Positions 20,600-31,033 of a stretch of DNA of 64,000 nucleotides are shown here, piece by piece. Source of the DNA: Lunularia cruciata (lineage: Eukaryota > Streptophyta > Marchantiopsida > Lunulariales > Lunulariaceae); the NCBI GenBank assembly GCA_948567375.1, contig OX419759.1, forward strand, positions 41,134,593-41,198,592. Reading direction: 5' to 3'. Positions within the stretch are counted from its first letter, which is position 1. Each line of letters opens with the position of its first letter. The notes beneath the pieces were generated by a model. The model did not search any database and was not told the DNA's origin. It saw nothing but the letters and a program-made list of their open reading frames with translations. The position numbers and the translations under genes were made by a program.

Positions 20600-22402
20600 G
20601 GGAAATAAGCATAGTGCAGAGAGGGGTTTGGCAATCCATCAATTAGATGTAGTGGCAAAGATCAAAGTCTTGACTAGACTTTGTATCACATTTTTGGCCT
20701 AGAACTAGAATTTGAGCTTTCCAAGGTTCATGGTGGAAATTGTTGCCAACAATTGCAGAGACGAGACCAAGCATGAAGGGAAGAGAGGAAATTTGGCTTG
20801 ATGGACTAAGTTGGATTGGCCATTAGTCTTGGGGAGGGAAGCAATAGGAGTAGGAGGATTACCTTCTATTGGAAGTGTGAGTCTTTGGAATAAATTGCCA
20901 AGGTGAGGAGTTCTTTCAATAGACCTCATACCACAAACGGGTACAAGGTGGATAATTATAAGAACAAAATACAAAGGAGGATTGTCAACATGATGATGGC
21001 TATGTTCAAGCCAGAGCAAACCACCTATGTAACAATGCAACAGGCAGTATACTTCCACAAAATGTTTGCAAGAGAGGCAATAGACTAGGCAAAGTGTTTG
21101 CACCAATGAGTCAGGCAGATGATTACCAATTGGAGAATGTATATGCCACTCCACTATTTTTTACCCTTTGCAGCTCATTTCTACTTTGGATTAAACCTAC
21201 TTAGCTCAGAGGAGAGAGAAAAAATGCTATCTCACTTTCACCCCAACTTACAAAGAGAAGCAGATGGAGATAAACAATATTACATCAAGTGGGTGCATGA
21301 AAGCAATGACTATTACTTGAAGAGTGGGGTAAGGAGAGGATAGTGGAAATGGAGATCTCCATGCCAAGAAAGAGAAGTATCTCAAAAGGGCAAATAATGC
21401 TGATGCAATCCCAAAAGATACAAAGATTGAATTTGAAGCCTCCACGGGTAGAAGTGAAAGAATTGTCTTTGGAGGACAAATCAGAAGGAGAAATTGAGTT
21501 GAAGGATGAAGCCTCAAGAGCAAAAGAATAATTCACACTGTAGAGTGGACATTCTAGTAGTGGTAGTGAAGGAGAGGCCAAAGTTTAGCAATTGAGAGAA
21601 GGGATTGTTGGAAAAGAAGAGCGGGAGTTTCATGAGGTAATTGATTTCATGGAAGGAGGAGATGAGCTATGTCTAGAGTAGCTGGCAATTGTGTTTGAAG
21701 ATGAACAATTGGGAGAGGTTGCCTTGGTATTTCCAAGAGCAGCAAGATCAAAGAGAAGTGCTCAAGCTATAGTTGCAAGACCAAGCTGTAGTTGCATGAT
21801 CAAAGTTGAAGATGAAGAGGAAAGCTCAAAAGATGAGACATTGAAGATACAAAGATTACATTTTTATATTAAGATAGCAGCCAAAGAAGCGCCTACCTTA
21901 GATAAAGATATCCGAGATGATGAAGGAAGATAAATTAGAGTTGAATATCTATCAAAGATTGTTTGTTCTTTGTTTGTGCATCTACAATAAAAGAAAGCGG
22001 AGCATAAGAAGAATCATTTGGGAGTGAAAGATAGGTTGGAAGAAGTAAAGCAATAGAGTGAGGAGACCTTGGAGTTAAGGAGTAAGCTAACCCAAGGGGA
22101 GAAGGAAGTCAAAGAACTTTGGGCTGAAGCAATTCTTTGAAGCAAAAGCTTGGACATCTTGCATGAGAACTTTGTGAAGCGTGGTGATGAGTTACAAGAG
22201 AAGAAGGTGTTGATTGAGAAGATGAAGCAAGAAGTTGCCAACATAAGAGTAGAAGTCATTGCGGTTTTGATGAACCATGAGTTGGAGAGTCTAAAGAAGA
22301 GCGCAATAAAGAAGGATCAAGCCTAGCAATGAGAGTTGGAAAATCAACATCAAGAAGAAGAACAATTGTGGGGGTTGCTCAAAAGTGTCAAAGGTCAAAT
22401 GG
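20600..22402 (+). pseudogene. Coiled-coil repeat gene family CC, copy A, 5' part
   Basis: Segments in order match copy B on the minus strand. VAKIKVLTRLCITFL and NLSFPRFM (20650-20750) match IARIKVLSRLWITFL and NLSFPSFM in B. TNGYKVDNYKNKIQRRIV with MFKPEQTTYV (20935-21040) matches TKNGYKVESYKD with IFKPEQTTYV. PFAAHFYFGLNLL then LSHFHPNLQREADGDKQYY (21170-21280) matches PFAAHFYLGLNLL and SHFHLDLRRDADADEQQY. A charged linker and a coiled-coil part follow to 22400. Stops and frame changes are frequent. No known domain is recognised; the FAAHFYFGLNLL block is the best diagnostic. The gene is cut by the gypsy element at 22403 and resumes at 28065. Confidence 0.65.
22398..22402. repeat. Target site duplication, left copy (AATGG)
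   Basis: AATGG directly precedes the 5' LTR (TGTAACAATATGG). The same five bases follow the 3' LTR at 28065-28069. Confidence 0.9.
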
Positions 22403-22547
22403 TGTAACAATATGGAGTTTAGCGACGAAGTCAGTCAGGCTCACAAAGTAGCACATAAGACAAATTAGCCTAGAATATTCCGGAAGTATCTAAGAACCTT
22501 CTTGGGAAGCTTCCCGGTTAGCTTAGTTTGCACCTTAAGTAAGTAGC

Positions 22548-22574
22548 TTCTAGAAGGAAGCTTCTAGAAGCTTC
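22548..22574 (+). promoter_or_regulatory. Heat-shock-element array in the chromovirus LTR
   Basis: GAA (22557), TTC (22562), GAA (22567) and TTC (22572) alternate at exact 5-bp steps, which is a perfect four-unit heat-shock-factor site; a further TTC-nn-GAA lies just upstream (22548-22555). More GAA/TTC pairs follow at about 22608-22636 and 22675-22695. It lies about 145 bp upstream of the TATA box, inside U3. The same four-unit site is in the 3' LTR at 27793-27810. Heat-factor binding is inferred from sequence only. Confidence 0.65.
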
Positions 22575-22716
22575 CAACTAGCTTAGCTTGCACGCCAAGT
22601 AGGCGGCTTCTAGAAGGAAGCTTCTTGAGAAGCTTCCTAGTTAACTTGGCTTGCACTCTAAGAAAGTGGCTTGAGGAAGCTTCTTGAGAAGCTTCTCAAG
22701 GGCCTTGTATGCTACC

Positions 22717-22724
22717 TATAAATA
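22717..22724 (+). promoter_or_regulatory. TATA box of the chromovirus LTR
   Basis: TATAAATA in the context ctacctataaataccaaagcc, about 110 bp before the LTR end. Matching TATAAATA in the 3' LTR at 27953-27960. Confidence 0.8.
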
Positions 22725-22829
22725 CCAAAGCCAAAGCTCATGCTAGGCATTCAGAGTTTTCTCTCATTCAAGTGTCCCAATGTGAGTTTCCGTTCTCATA
22801 TTTCTCTCCTTGGTTTTGGTCTTTTACAT

Positions 22830-22841
22830 TGGTATCAGAGC
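22830..22841 (+). promoter_or_regulatory. Primer binding site, initiator-Met tRNA type
   Basis: TGGTATCAGAGC one base after the 5' LTR. This is the usual plant LTR-retrotransposon primer site, complementary to the 3' end of initiator Met tRNA. Confidence 0.92.
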
Positions 22842-23099
22842 AAGAATAGGATGGATGGAATTTATGGACCACCAAATCCACTTCCGCCAAACCATTGAGA
22901 CTTTCATGTCCAGATATTACCAAAGCATCGTTTCACATAATTCATCACCTCACGCTTTGGGCAGGATTTTCTACATATGATCACCGAGTCAGAGGAACCC
23001 TTGATACTTCCAGTTGTAACTTATGGAGAATGGTGGACGTGTTGTATCTATGGGTTAATCAACTAGATAAATTGAGCGTAGTGGAATAGAGTAGTAGCG

Positions 23100-23990
23100 A
23101 TGGCGGCAATACCGGATGTTATCCTTGCAATGCAACAACAAATTGAGCATCTTACTCGATTGTTGGATGAACGAGACCAGCAACGATGAGAATAGATAGA
23201 CAGAGCGCCAGTTTGAGATGGAGAAGATTGCATTCGATTTCTGAAACCCAAGGTGTTTGAAGGCAAGAATCTTCCAGGCACAGTGGAGAATTTTGTGTTT
23301 GACTGTGAATGTTACTTTGAAGCCACCAATCTTCAAGACAAGCGGAAACAAATTCTCTTGGCTTCTAGCCAGTTGGATGGCGTGGCAAAACTTTGGTGGC
23401 GATTCCGAGTAGAAAGAGCTGAACGACAAATTGTTACACCAAATTTGACATGGGCAGAATTCAAGGATGCAATACTTGGTTGATTTCATACTATAAATGC
23501 CACCCAAGCTGCACGATATAAATTGGTGGAGTTGAGGCAGATTGGCTCAGTGAGAAGCTACATCACACAATTTCAGAATATCATCATGCAAATTCCATAT
23601 ATCCAAGAAGGTGAAGTTCTGGATCGATTTGTGTGAGGATTGAAGTCACAAACCAAATTGGAGGTGACCATGCGAGAGCCATAGAACGTAGAAGAAGCCA
23701 TGCAATTGGCTGAGCATTTTGATTCCTTAGTTGCAACAACTTGGTCTTGACCTCGACTTACACAAAACCTACCAGTACCATGAGTGGAAGAACCGGTACC
23801 AATGGAGATTGATGCTATCCAACAAAGACCACTTTGCACAGTAGATAGAGAAAGATTATGACAAAATGGAGGTTGCTTTTATTGTTGCCAAGTTGGACAT
23901 CGCATTGCTGAATGTTCACTTAAGAATGGGCAACCTCAACAAGTTGCCCAGATGGAGTTTGTGGAATAGAATGATCAGGGAAACAAAGAA
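23100..23990 (+). pseudogene. gag of the chromovirus (capsid and zinc knuckle)
   Basis: ATG 23100 starts a frame reading a capsid-type gag: KPKVFEGKNLPGTVENFVFDCECYFEA, LLASSQLDGVAKLWWRF, YITQFQNIIMQIP, and a CCHC zinc knuckle CFYCCQVGHRIAEC with ligands between 23874 and 23915. Stops occur near 23187, 23193, 23481, 23634, 23682 and later; several, such as TGA 23481, fit CGA to TGA changes. It would form the particle shell and bind the RNA. The downstream pol is in another frame, so an indel lies near 23960-23990. Confidence 0.88.
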
Positions 23991-23998
23991 TCCCAGTA

Positions 23999-24420
23999 GG
24001 AGATTTTGAGCCGCCTATTGGGAGCTTGATTAGTTCCAATGGGATTGAAGGCTCAACCTATGCAAGTTTGCTTCACTTGCAAGGTATGATATCTAATCGG
24101 GGTTGTAGGATTTTGGTTGATTCTAGAAGTTTAAAGAATTGCATATCTATGCAAGTAGCAAAGGAATTGGGTATTCCTATCAAGCCAGTGATTGGAAGTT
24201 GTTTGATGATGGCGGATGGTAGAAAAGGTTCTGCATTCCGCACCTTGCATCCTGTTACCTTCAAGATTGGGAAGGAGTATTTGGAGTGTATGAGGTTTGT
24301 AGTGGCACCTCTACATTATGATATCATTCTGCATCTACCTTGGCTTGAACATCATAAGGTTCAATTTGATTAGACCTGACGTCAAATTCAAGTACAACAC
24401 CAAGGTAGGAATTTCTGATT
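23999..24420 (+). pseudogene. Aspartic protease of the chromovirus
   Basis: Reads SSNGIEGSTYASLLHLQG, then ILVDSRSLKNCISMQVAKELGI and YDIILHLPWLEHH. The active-site triad expected as D-S/T-G is DSR (Gly to Arg), which should inactivate it. A TAG after VQFD (24371-24373) breaks the frame before the RT. The related copy at 52312-52746 has the same layout. Confidence 0.82.
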
Positions 24421-24700
24421 AGGTTGTCTGGCACCTCTAAGTAAGACATCTAAAAATAGTCAGTCCCAAGATGGGAAGTTTGTTGAGAAGGTAGCCATAG
24501 AGCAAATCTGGAAGTGAGATGAGTCCCAAGATGGGAAGTTTGCCAAGAAGGCAACCATGGAGCAAGCTTGGAAGAGAGATGAGTCCCTAGAAGAGAAGTT
24601 TGTTAATGAAGCAGCCATAGAGCAAGCTTTGGAGGAAGATAAGTTTGTATTTGCAATGTGGATCAAGCCGATTGCACAAGAACAATCTAAGGAGGGCTAG

Positions 24701-25440
24701 GTGCCGCATCAAGCAATGGTTGATCGGATAGTTCAGGAGTTTGCAGATGTGTTTCCGGATGATCTGCCAAAGGGATTACCCTCTGATCAAGGTATGCCCT
24801 TCAAGATTGAGTTATTGCCAAGGAGTACTCCAGTGAGTAGACCAATCTATCGGCTCTCACCAAAGGAGTTGGAGGAGTTGCAAACAACACTTACAGAGTT
24901 GTTGGAGAAGGATTTCATACGACATAGTACCTCTCCGTGGGGAGCACCGGTACTATTTGTTCCAAAGAAGGATGAAGGACTTCGTTTCTATATTGATTAC
25001 CGTGGGCTCAATAAGCAAACCGTGAAGAATGCATATCCCTTGCCTTGGATCGATGACCTGCTTGATCAATTAAGTGGAGCACGCCACTTTTCCAAGCTAG
25101 ATCTTTGTAGTGATTATTGGCAAATTCCTATTGAAGGAGAGGACATGCAAAAGACTGCCTTTCGCACAAGGTATGGACATTTTGAGTGGAGAGTTCTACC
25201 TTTCGGACTCACTAATGCTCCAGCAGTCTTCATGGATCAAATGCATCGGGTGTTGGAGAGACTATTGGATCAGTCCGTGGTAGTGTTCTTAGATGATATC
25301 TTAATCTATAGTAGGACAGAGGCAGAACACAAGAATCATGTGCAAGAAGTCCTAAGATGACTACGACAGTGGAAATTTTACTGCAAGAAGTCAAAGTGTG
25401 CTTTTTGGCAGGAAGAGGTTACCTTCTTGGGTCATAAGAT
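24701..25440 (+). pseudogene. Reverse transcriptase of the chromovirus
   Basis: Open from 24701 to 25360 and clearly gypsy: [76 protein letters not shown] and catalytic FLDDILIYS near 25290-25315. A TGA at 25358 (likely from CGA) breaks the frame, which then continues without shift through KCAFWQEEVTFLGH. The catalytic Asp pair is intact. Confidence 0.93.
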
Positions 25441-26075
25441 CTCATCAGAGGATATCAAGATGGAAGAAGAGAAGATCAAGGCCATTACTGATTGGCCTAT
25501 CCCAAAGGATGCTACCAAAATACAAGCATTCAATGGATTGGCCAGTTTTTACCGACCGTTCATCCACTATTATGCTCACGTAGCTGCACCATTGACTGAC
25601 CTCTTGGGAAAGAACTCGAGCTTCCAATGGACCACCAAGCATGAAGAAGCATTCCAGAAGTTAAAGCATATGGTGTCTTCAAGACCCATTCTTCAACCAT
25701 ATGATCCTCAACTACCTTGTGTGGTTGATTTTGATGCTTCCAACTTTGCAATTGGAGCTGTGTTGCAACAAGAATTTCCAGATGGACTACATCCTATTGC
25801 CTTTGTGTCTCGCCGACTAAATACAACTGAAAGAAATTACTCTGCTCAAGATCAGGAACAACTTGCAATGGTATATGCCACCAAGGTATGGAGGCATTAT
25901 CTCTTGGGGAAACAAGTGATCATGCGAACTGATCACAAGCCATTGTTGCAGACCTTACACCTAGAGCACATGAAGAGTCAACATCATCGATGGAAAGAGC
26001 AACTCCAATTGTTTGACATCAAACTTGAGTACAAACCAGGTCGGTTCCATGTCATCCTTGATGCTCTTTCATAAC
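25441..26075 (+). pseudogene. RT connection and RNase H of the chromovirus
   Basis: Open from 25427. FNGLASFYRPFI is the thumb-connection motif; RNase H reads VVDFDASNFAIGAVLQQ, FVSRRLNTTERNYSAQDQEQLAMVYA and MRTDHKPLLQTL, with all acidic catalytic residues kept, and ends at a TAA (26072) after LDALS. It removes the RNA strand during cDNA synthesis. Confidence 0.93.
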
Positions 26076-27180
26076 AACCTGATTTGAAGTCTCTTCCTCT
26101 CATCGCGGCAGCAATTACGACGGTGTCAATTGATCCCAAGATTCATAACGAGTTTCGGTTAGCTCTACAGCAAGATCCCTTCTTCCAAATGGTACATGGT
26201 CGGCTAACAATAGGTGACAAGGAGTACAACACCTTCTCCTTCAAGGAAGGCCTTCTATTCCATGCGGACCGGATCTATGTTCCAACCAAAGGTGATCTTT
26301 GACTTGTGCGCCTTCAAGAAGCCCATGATTTACCCATTGCTGGTCACATGGGTGTGGACAAGACCTTGGGTACCCTCCAACGTCAATGGTGGTGGCCCAA
26401 CATGACACAGGATGTTTGAGAATTTGTCCGATCGTGTGAGAGCTGCCAACATAACAAGGCCAGCAACCAAAAGCTGGGTGGACTCCTTCAACCGCTTGCC
26501 ATTCCATCAACTCGTTGGGAGCATGTGAGCTTTTATCTCATCACATCCTTGCCAAAGACAAAACAAGGACACACCGCCATCGTGGTGTTTGTGGATAAGC
26601 TTAGTAAGCAAATCCACTTTGCACCAACTTGTGATACCGTGGATGCTCCAACCTTAGCGCAAATCTACTTCGACAATGTCTTCAAGCATCATGGAATGCC
26701 ACACGTTCTCATCTCCGACCGTGATCCTCACTTTACCAAGAAGTTTTGGCAAGCACTCTTTCAGATACTCGGCACCAAGCTTGCTTTGTCCACGGCCTAT
26801 CATCCTCAAACTGATGGACAAACCGAACGTGAAAATCGTACATTGGAGGATATGTTGTGTGCCTTTGTCAATGTCCACCATACCAATTGGGATGAATGTC
26901 TTGCCATTGCTGAATTTGCCTACAACAATTCCAAACAGGCAAGCATTGGATTCTCTCCTTTCTTTCTCAATTTTGGCCAAGATCCGCTTGTTCCAGATTC
27001 TCTTCTTGCTCTCCCTCCATCTCAAGTTCCTCATACTTCTGCATTCTTGACCATTATATCCCAATCTCTCCAACAAGCCAAGTCTCACCTCCTTGTTGCT
27101 CAGAATCACCAAAAACAATATGCGGACCACCATCGTCAAGATCTCATTGTCGAGATCTCACTTTTGAAGTCGGTGATAAA
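26076..27180 (+). pseudogene. Integrase of the chromovirus
   Basis: Zinc-binding region HDLPIAGHMGVDKTLGTLQ...CESCQHN (26320-26460) has both His and both Cys. In the core the first catalytic Asp seems lost: the segment reads WEHVSFYLITSLP where D is expected in place of Y (26532-26534). The second Asp (ISDRDPHFTKKFW) and the Glu (ENRTLEDML) are present. TGA stops at 26300 and 26418 fit CGA changes. A small tandem duplication of agatctcac near 27138-27163 shifts the frame before the GPY/F region. Confidence 0.9.
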
Positions 27181-27183
27181 GTC

Positions 27184-27622
27184 ATGCTATCCTCTAGTAA
27201 CCTCCCTCTCCCACTTGATACCCAAGTTCGTAAACTTGCCCTTAATTGGATAGGACCCTTTGATATCACCCAAATTGTCTCTCTTGTTGCTTATTGTCTT
27301 GCCTTGCCTTGTCACATGCGTATCCATCCTATCTTTCATGTTTCCAAGTTGAAACCCTTTGTTCCTAACCTCTCTTCCTTTTCTTCTTGAGTCCAACCTC
27401 CCCCTCTTCCTATCCCTATCAATGATCATGAGGAGTACAAAGTTGATTGTATCCTTGCGCGTTGCCACATTCAACGAAGCCGTCGCCAACATACGGAGTA
27501 CAAGGTCCTTTGGAAAGGGTATCCCCTTCATGATGCCACTTGGGAACCTCTTTCTCACCTTTACAATGCACAGACGGCCATCCAGGAATTCGAAGCTTCA
27601 CTGGCAACGAGGACGTCACTAA
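27184..27622 (+). pseudogene. Integrase C-terminus with chromodomain
   Basis: After the frameshift the frame reads KLALNWIGPFDITQIV (GPY/F motif), MRIHPIFHVSKLKPF, then past a TGA at 27388 a chromodomain at about 27430-27600: EYKVDCILARCH, TEYKVLWKGYPLHDATWEPL, AQTAIQEFE. The aromatic and WKGYP/TWEP signatures are typical. In chromoviruses this module directs integration to chromatin with H3K9 methylation. The frame reaches the end of the internal region just before the polypurine tract. Confidence 0.92.
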
Positions 27623-27623
27623 C

Positions 27624-27638
27624 TAGCGGCGGGGAATA
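27624..27638 (+). promoter_or_regulatory. Polypurine tract of the chromovirus
   Basis: agcggcggggaata directly before the 3' LTR. Moderately degraded purine run at the correct place. Confidence 0.7.
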
Positions 27639-28064
27639 TGTAACAATATGGAGTTTAGCAATGAAGTCAGTCAGGCTCACAAAGTAGCACATAAGACAAA
27701 TTAGCCTAGAATATTCTGGAAGTATCTAGGAAGCTTCTTGGGAAGCTTCCCGGTTAGCTTAGCTTGCACCTTAAGTAAGTAGCTTCTAGAAGGAAGCTTC
27801 TAGAAGCTTCCAACTAGCTTAGCTTGCACGCCAAGTAGGCGGCTTCTAGAAGGAAGCTTCTTGAGAAGCTTCCTAGTTAACTTGGCTTGCACTCTAAGAA
27901 AGTGGCTTGAGGAAGCTTCTTGAGAAGCTTCTCAAGGGCCTTGTATGCTACCTATAAATACCAAAGCCAAAGCTCATGCTAGGCATTCGGAGTTTTCTCT
28001 CATTAAAGTGTCCCAATGTGAGTTTCCATTCTCCTATTTCTCTCCTTGGTTTTGGTCTTTTACA
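27639..28064 (+). repeat. 3' LTR of the chromovirus
   Basis: 426 bp, TG...CA, about ten differences from the 5' LTR. It retains the four-unit heat-shock-type site (27793-27810) and the TATA box (27953-27960). Confidence 0.95.
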
Positions 28065-28069
28065 AATGG
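28065..28069. repeat. Target site duplication, right copy (AATGG)
   Basis: Same five bases as 22398-22402; together they mark one integration event. Confidence 0.9.
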
Positions 28070-28700
28070 TCTAGTATGTGGAAGAGGAGGCACTAAAAGC
28101 TGAATTTGAGAATGAGTTGACAATGTATCAAAACAAATTGGAAGTAGAGAGAAGTAAGGAGATGGTAGTTCTAAGTGTGGAGTTAGATGCAATAGGAGCA
28201 ATTGTGAAGGAGTTGAAAGTTATGATGAGTACTTAAGTTGAGGTTAAGTTAGAAGAAGCGAGGTTGCATGAATTGAAGTTGTTGGTGCAAAAGATGAGAA
28301 GAAGGAAAGTGAAGGAAGTAGACTTGAATAATCTATTGATTTACTTGAGAGATTGAGTAGATAAGAAATGGTAGAGGTAGGAGACAATGTTTATCTTAGA
28401 TTAGATTTAGACTTCGTAGTGAGATAAAGGTGGATAAGAAGTCCAAAGTAATAAAAGTAGGAGTTGCCTGAGAAATTAGAGAAGATTGGGTTAGAAAATA
28501 AGGAAGTTGATAGATTACCCATGACTTTAATTGCAGTTCACTCTAAAGAGATGATAGGAATAGTGATTAAGTAGTAGTATTAGATAGACCCAAAGAAGCG
28601 GAAGTAATTGTAGGAACATTGGATTTGGAAACCAAAGTCAAGGTTGACATCAGATCAAAGTAGTCACAGTTTGAAGATATGAAGAGGTAGATATGAAGAA
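28070..28700 (+). pseudogene. Coiled-coil repeat gene family CC, copy A, 3' part
   Basis: Continues the gene cut at 22402. The text LKAEFENELTMYQNKLEVERSKEMV, then AIVKELKVMMST, EEARLHELKLLVQKMRRRK and DLNNLLIYLRD matches copy B (VKADFKAELAMYQEDWQ, LKEIVVKMNAMLSTEA, EMRLHKLRLFVQEMRRRN, DLNALLI). It is a long coiled coil with no catalytic motif. Removing the 5.7-kb gypsy element joins both halves at the AATGG site. Confidence 0.7.
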
Positions 28701-29470
28701 GTGGTTTGTCATTTTGGATTTGTAGGTTAATAAAGTTGTTTGTAGAATAGTATTTTTGTAAGTAATTGTCAAAGTGTGAAGCCTATTTAAAGGAAGCATT
28801 CACAATGTTTTGTTGTTCAATATTCATATTTTTGAAGTTGAGTAAAGCAAAGTGCTATGACTTTATGCTTGTCATTTCAGCTTAATTCTGAGTATCAATC
28901 TTATGTGTATGTTTGTGAGTCTTTGGAGAATTTCAAAGTGCAAGTCAATGATCTTGTTGGATGTTGGATTTTGTAGAGTTGATTTCATTATGTGTGTTTG
29001 ATCCTAAGTGGATAGCAATTGAAGCAATGCCTTCACAGATCTGTGAGGAATTGTAGTGTTGTTAGTATTTTGCATTGGTGAGTGCAGCATGGGGTTGATG
29101 CAAAGCAATTTTGATTGAGGAAGTTGTGCTTTCAATGGAGGGGTGGAAAAAAATTCTGAGGTAAAATCATTTTGTAGTGAAGTAGCCTGCTTTGAAAGAG
29201 TTTGAATAATCACAATCAAGATTATTTGAAAAGATTTGATGAAGTTGTGATTATGGGTGTGATTTTGTTGTGACAAGATTACAAATTAGTGCTTGTTACT
29301 CTCTCTTGGGTATGGTTTCTACCTATGAGATTAAAGATGCAACCAAGAAGAACTAATTGTTACTTTTACTTCATATTTGACCATTTTTTATCAGTATCTC
29401 AATGGGAACTAACTTTACTTGCTGATTATCACAAAAGTGATACTTGTTGGGTTGTCACCAAATGCTTGTG
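28701..29470 (+). repeat. Conserved non-coding 3' region of CC copy A
   Basis: Matches 46510-45790 (minus) behind copy B and, in part, 57700-58110 behind copy C. Shared landmarks are the stretch tgtcattttggat, a TATA-like tatttaaa in A, aagcaatgcctt, the run gaagtagcctg and the block caccaagaagaact. Conservation of non-coding DNA in three places shows this is part of a repeat, perhaps an LTR of a non-autonomous element. I did not find a second copy upstream of A. Confidence 0.6.
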
Positions 29471-30778
29471 ATTTTAAGAACCAAAAATCTCTTTTGCAGA
29501 TATTTATGGCAGTAGCTTTATAGGATAATAATAAAATCATCCTTCCATATCCATATCTCAAATAGCAAACACCAATAATTAGCAATGGATCAATTAATTA
29601 CTTAACATTTCCTTAAAAGGTGTACATTATAATGATAAGGCCTTTGTATCAAACTGATAAAAAAATTTAAATATTGTTATATCAAATTTTTTCCATTGGT
29701 GGTATATGGGTATTGCTATATTCACTTGCATACGAATGTAAAATCTTGGTTGGAAGTGACATAGAGAAGAATTTTGAAAGCATCCCGATGGCTTGTATTG
29801 AGAACCAATATAATTATGAACTCTTTGGGTTGCTTTTATTGATCAAGATTGATAGATTGATGAAGGTTAATGTTCAATCATAGTTTATAATCTAGAAGCT
29901 TTTTGAGGTTTTATTGATATAATGATCTCCCTCAACCTTTAGAAGTTGGTACAACTAAGGAGCAAGAGTTCCATCAATATGTTATACTATCAGGCCAAAA
30001 CAATACATTACAAGTATGTTCCCAAAACTACATTAGGGTAAAATAACCAATCATTTTGCCAAAAGCATGAAAGCTACAATCAATATCCAATTTCATGTAC
30101 TTTTGTAGATCTTGCACAAATTATGGATATACATTATAATTTAATTAACTCATAAGTATGTTGTTTGAAAAGAAAGACAAGTTTTTTGACCTTCTATGCA
30201 AGAAAACATATAATAAAGAATGAAGTTGTGGCTAATAACTAGGTAGTCCACATATTTAGCCAAACTCTAGCATCTTTAATAAGTCTAGATAGGTGGAAAA
30301 ATTCATTCACAAAAATTAAATAAGGTTTAAGAAGCAAATATAGCTATTTAAAATACCAAGAATACATGTGGCCATGTAGCCATGTTGTAGCTTATGATAT
30401 GAGAATTTGCAATGATATGTGATTAAAGTTACATACAATATGGAGTAATAATTCCTTGTTTTGTATATATTGCATCTTCTAATATGGAATAGCAAACTTG
30501 TATTTGGCCTATGATTGTGCCAGACTCATAGACAAAAGACCATAAAACAGATATGAATCTGTTTTATGGTCTTTTGGCATAGGCAACAATAAATTTTCTA
30601 GATGGTAAGTTCCTTGACAAATAGGCCATTTATGCACTCTAGAAGACAAGAAACTATCTATTTTAGATGGATTAAGCCACGAAATGTGGGTACAAGTACA
30701 AGTACAATGTAGGTTATGCAAGGATGTGAGAGATAACCAACAAAATTTTCTTTGGAACTCTATATAAAAAAATAAATC
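29471..30778. other. Unassigned AT-rich region
   Basis: No coding signature; the open frame at 29674-29883 has no motif. A perfect hairpin lies at 30533-30576. Confidence 0.4.
30533..30576. repeat. Perfect inverted repeat, 20-bp arms with 4-base loop
   Basis: Left arm 30533-30552 (starts caaaagacc, ends aacagat), loop atga, right arm 30557-30576, exact reverse complement. The base pairing does not extend beyond the arms. Confidence 0.9.
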
Positions 30779-31019
30779 TATTAGGAGTTAACTCAAGTCT
30801 TGAGTAACTCTAGTTAGTTTGATTATGGTTAGTTAGACTAGGGCTGGACTATTATATAAGAGAGCTAGTAGAAGCTTTTTGTGACACATTAGTCTTATTA
30901 TCAGTAAAGCTATTGGTGTGTTCCCATGGACGTAAGTAACCTCAATGAGGTGAACCACATATTTTCTTGTGTTGACCATGGTGCATGCATTTTCGATGTA
31001 TTACGGAATTGGACCTACA
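30779..31019 (+). repeat. 5' LTR of the copia element
   Basis: Begins TATTAGGAGTTAACTC (TG decayed to TA), contains a TATA-like tattatataagagag and ends GGACCTACA. The 3' LTR keeps the TG start. Confidence 0.9.
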
Positions 31020-31021
31020 AA

Positions 31022-31033
31022 TGGTATCAGAGC
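31022..31033 (+). promoter_or_regulatory. Primer binding site, initiator-Met tRNA type (copia)
   Basis: TGGTATCAGAGC two bases after the 5' LTR, the standard copia primer site. Confidence 0.92.

Larger units (their letters stand above)
22403..22828 (+). repeat. 5' LTR of the chromovirus
   Basis: TGTAACAATATGG ... GGTCTTTTACA. It contains dense GAAGCTTC palindromes upstream of a TATA box (see the separate site entries) and is followed by the primer binding site at 22830. Confidence 0.95.
22403..28064 (+). mobile_element. Complete Ty3/gypsy chromovirus (5662 bp) with 426-bp LTRs
   Basis: Both LTRs (22403-22828 and 27639-28064) are 426 bp, start TG, end CA and differ at about ten positions by eye (near 97.7% identity), so this is the youngest full element here. 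It has a 5-bp target duplication (AATGG), a Met-tRNA primer binding site, gag with a zinc knuckle, protease, RT, RNase H, integrase, a chromodomain and a polypurine tract. Coding is broken by point stops plus a gag/pol frame change near 23960-23990 and a small duplication near 27140. It sits inside the coiled-coil repeat gene copy A. Confidence 0.95.

Noticed and set aside
26654-27139. 161-codon minus-strand ORF
   Set aside because: Antisense shadow of the chromovirus integrase, which has all family motifs on the plus strand.
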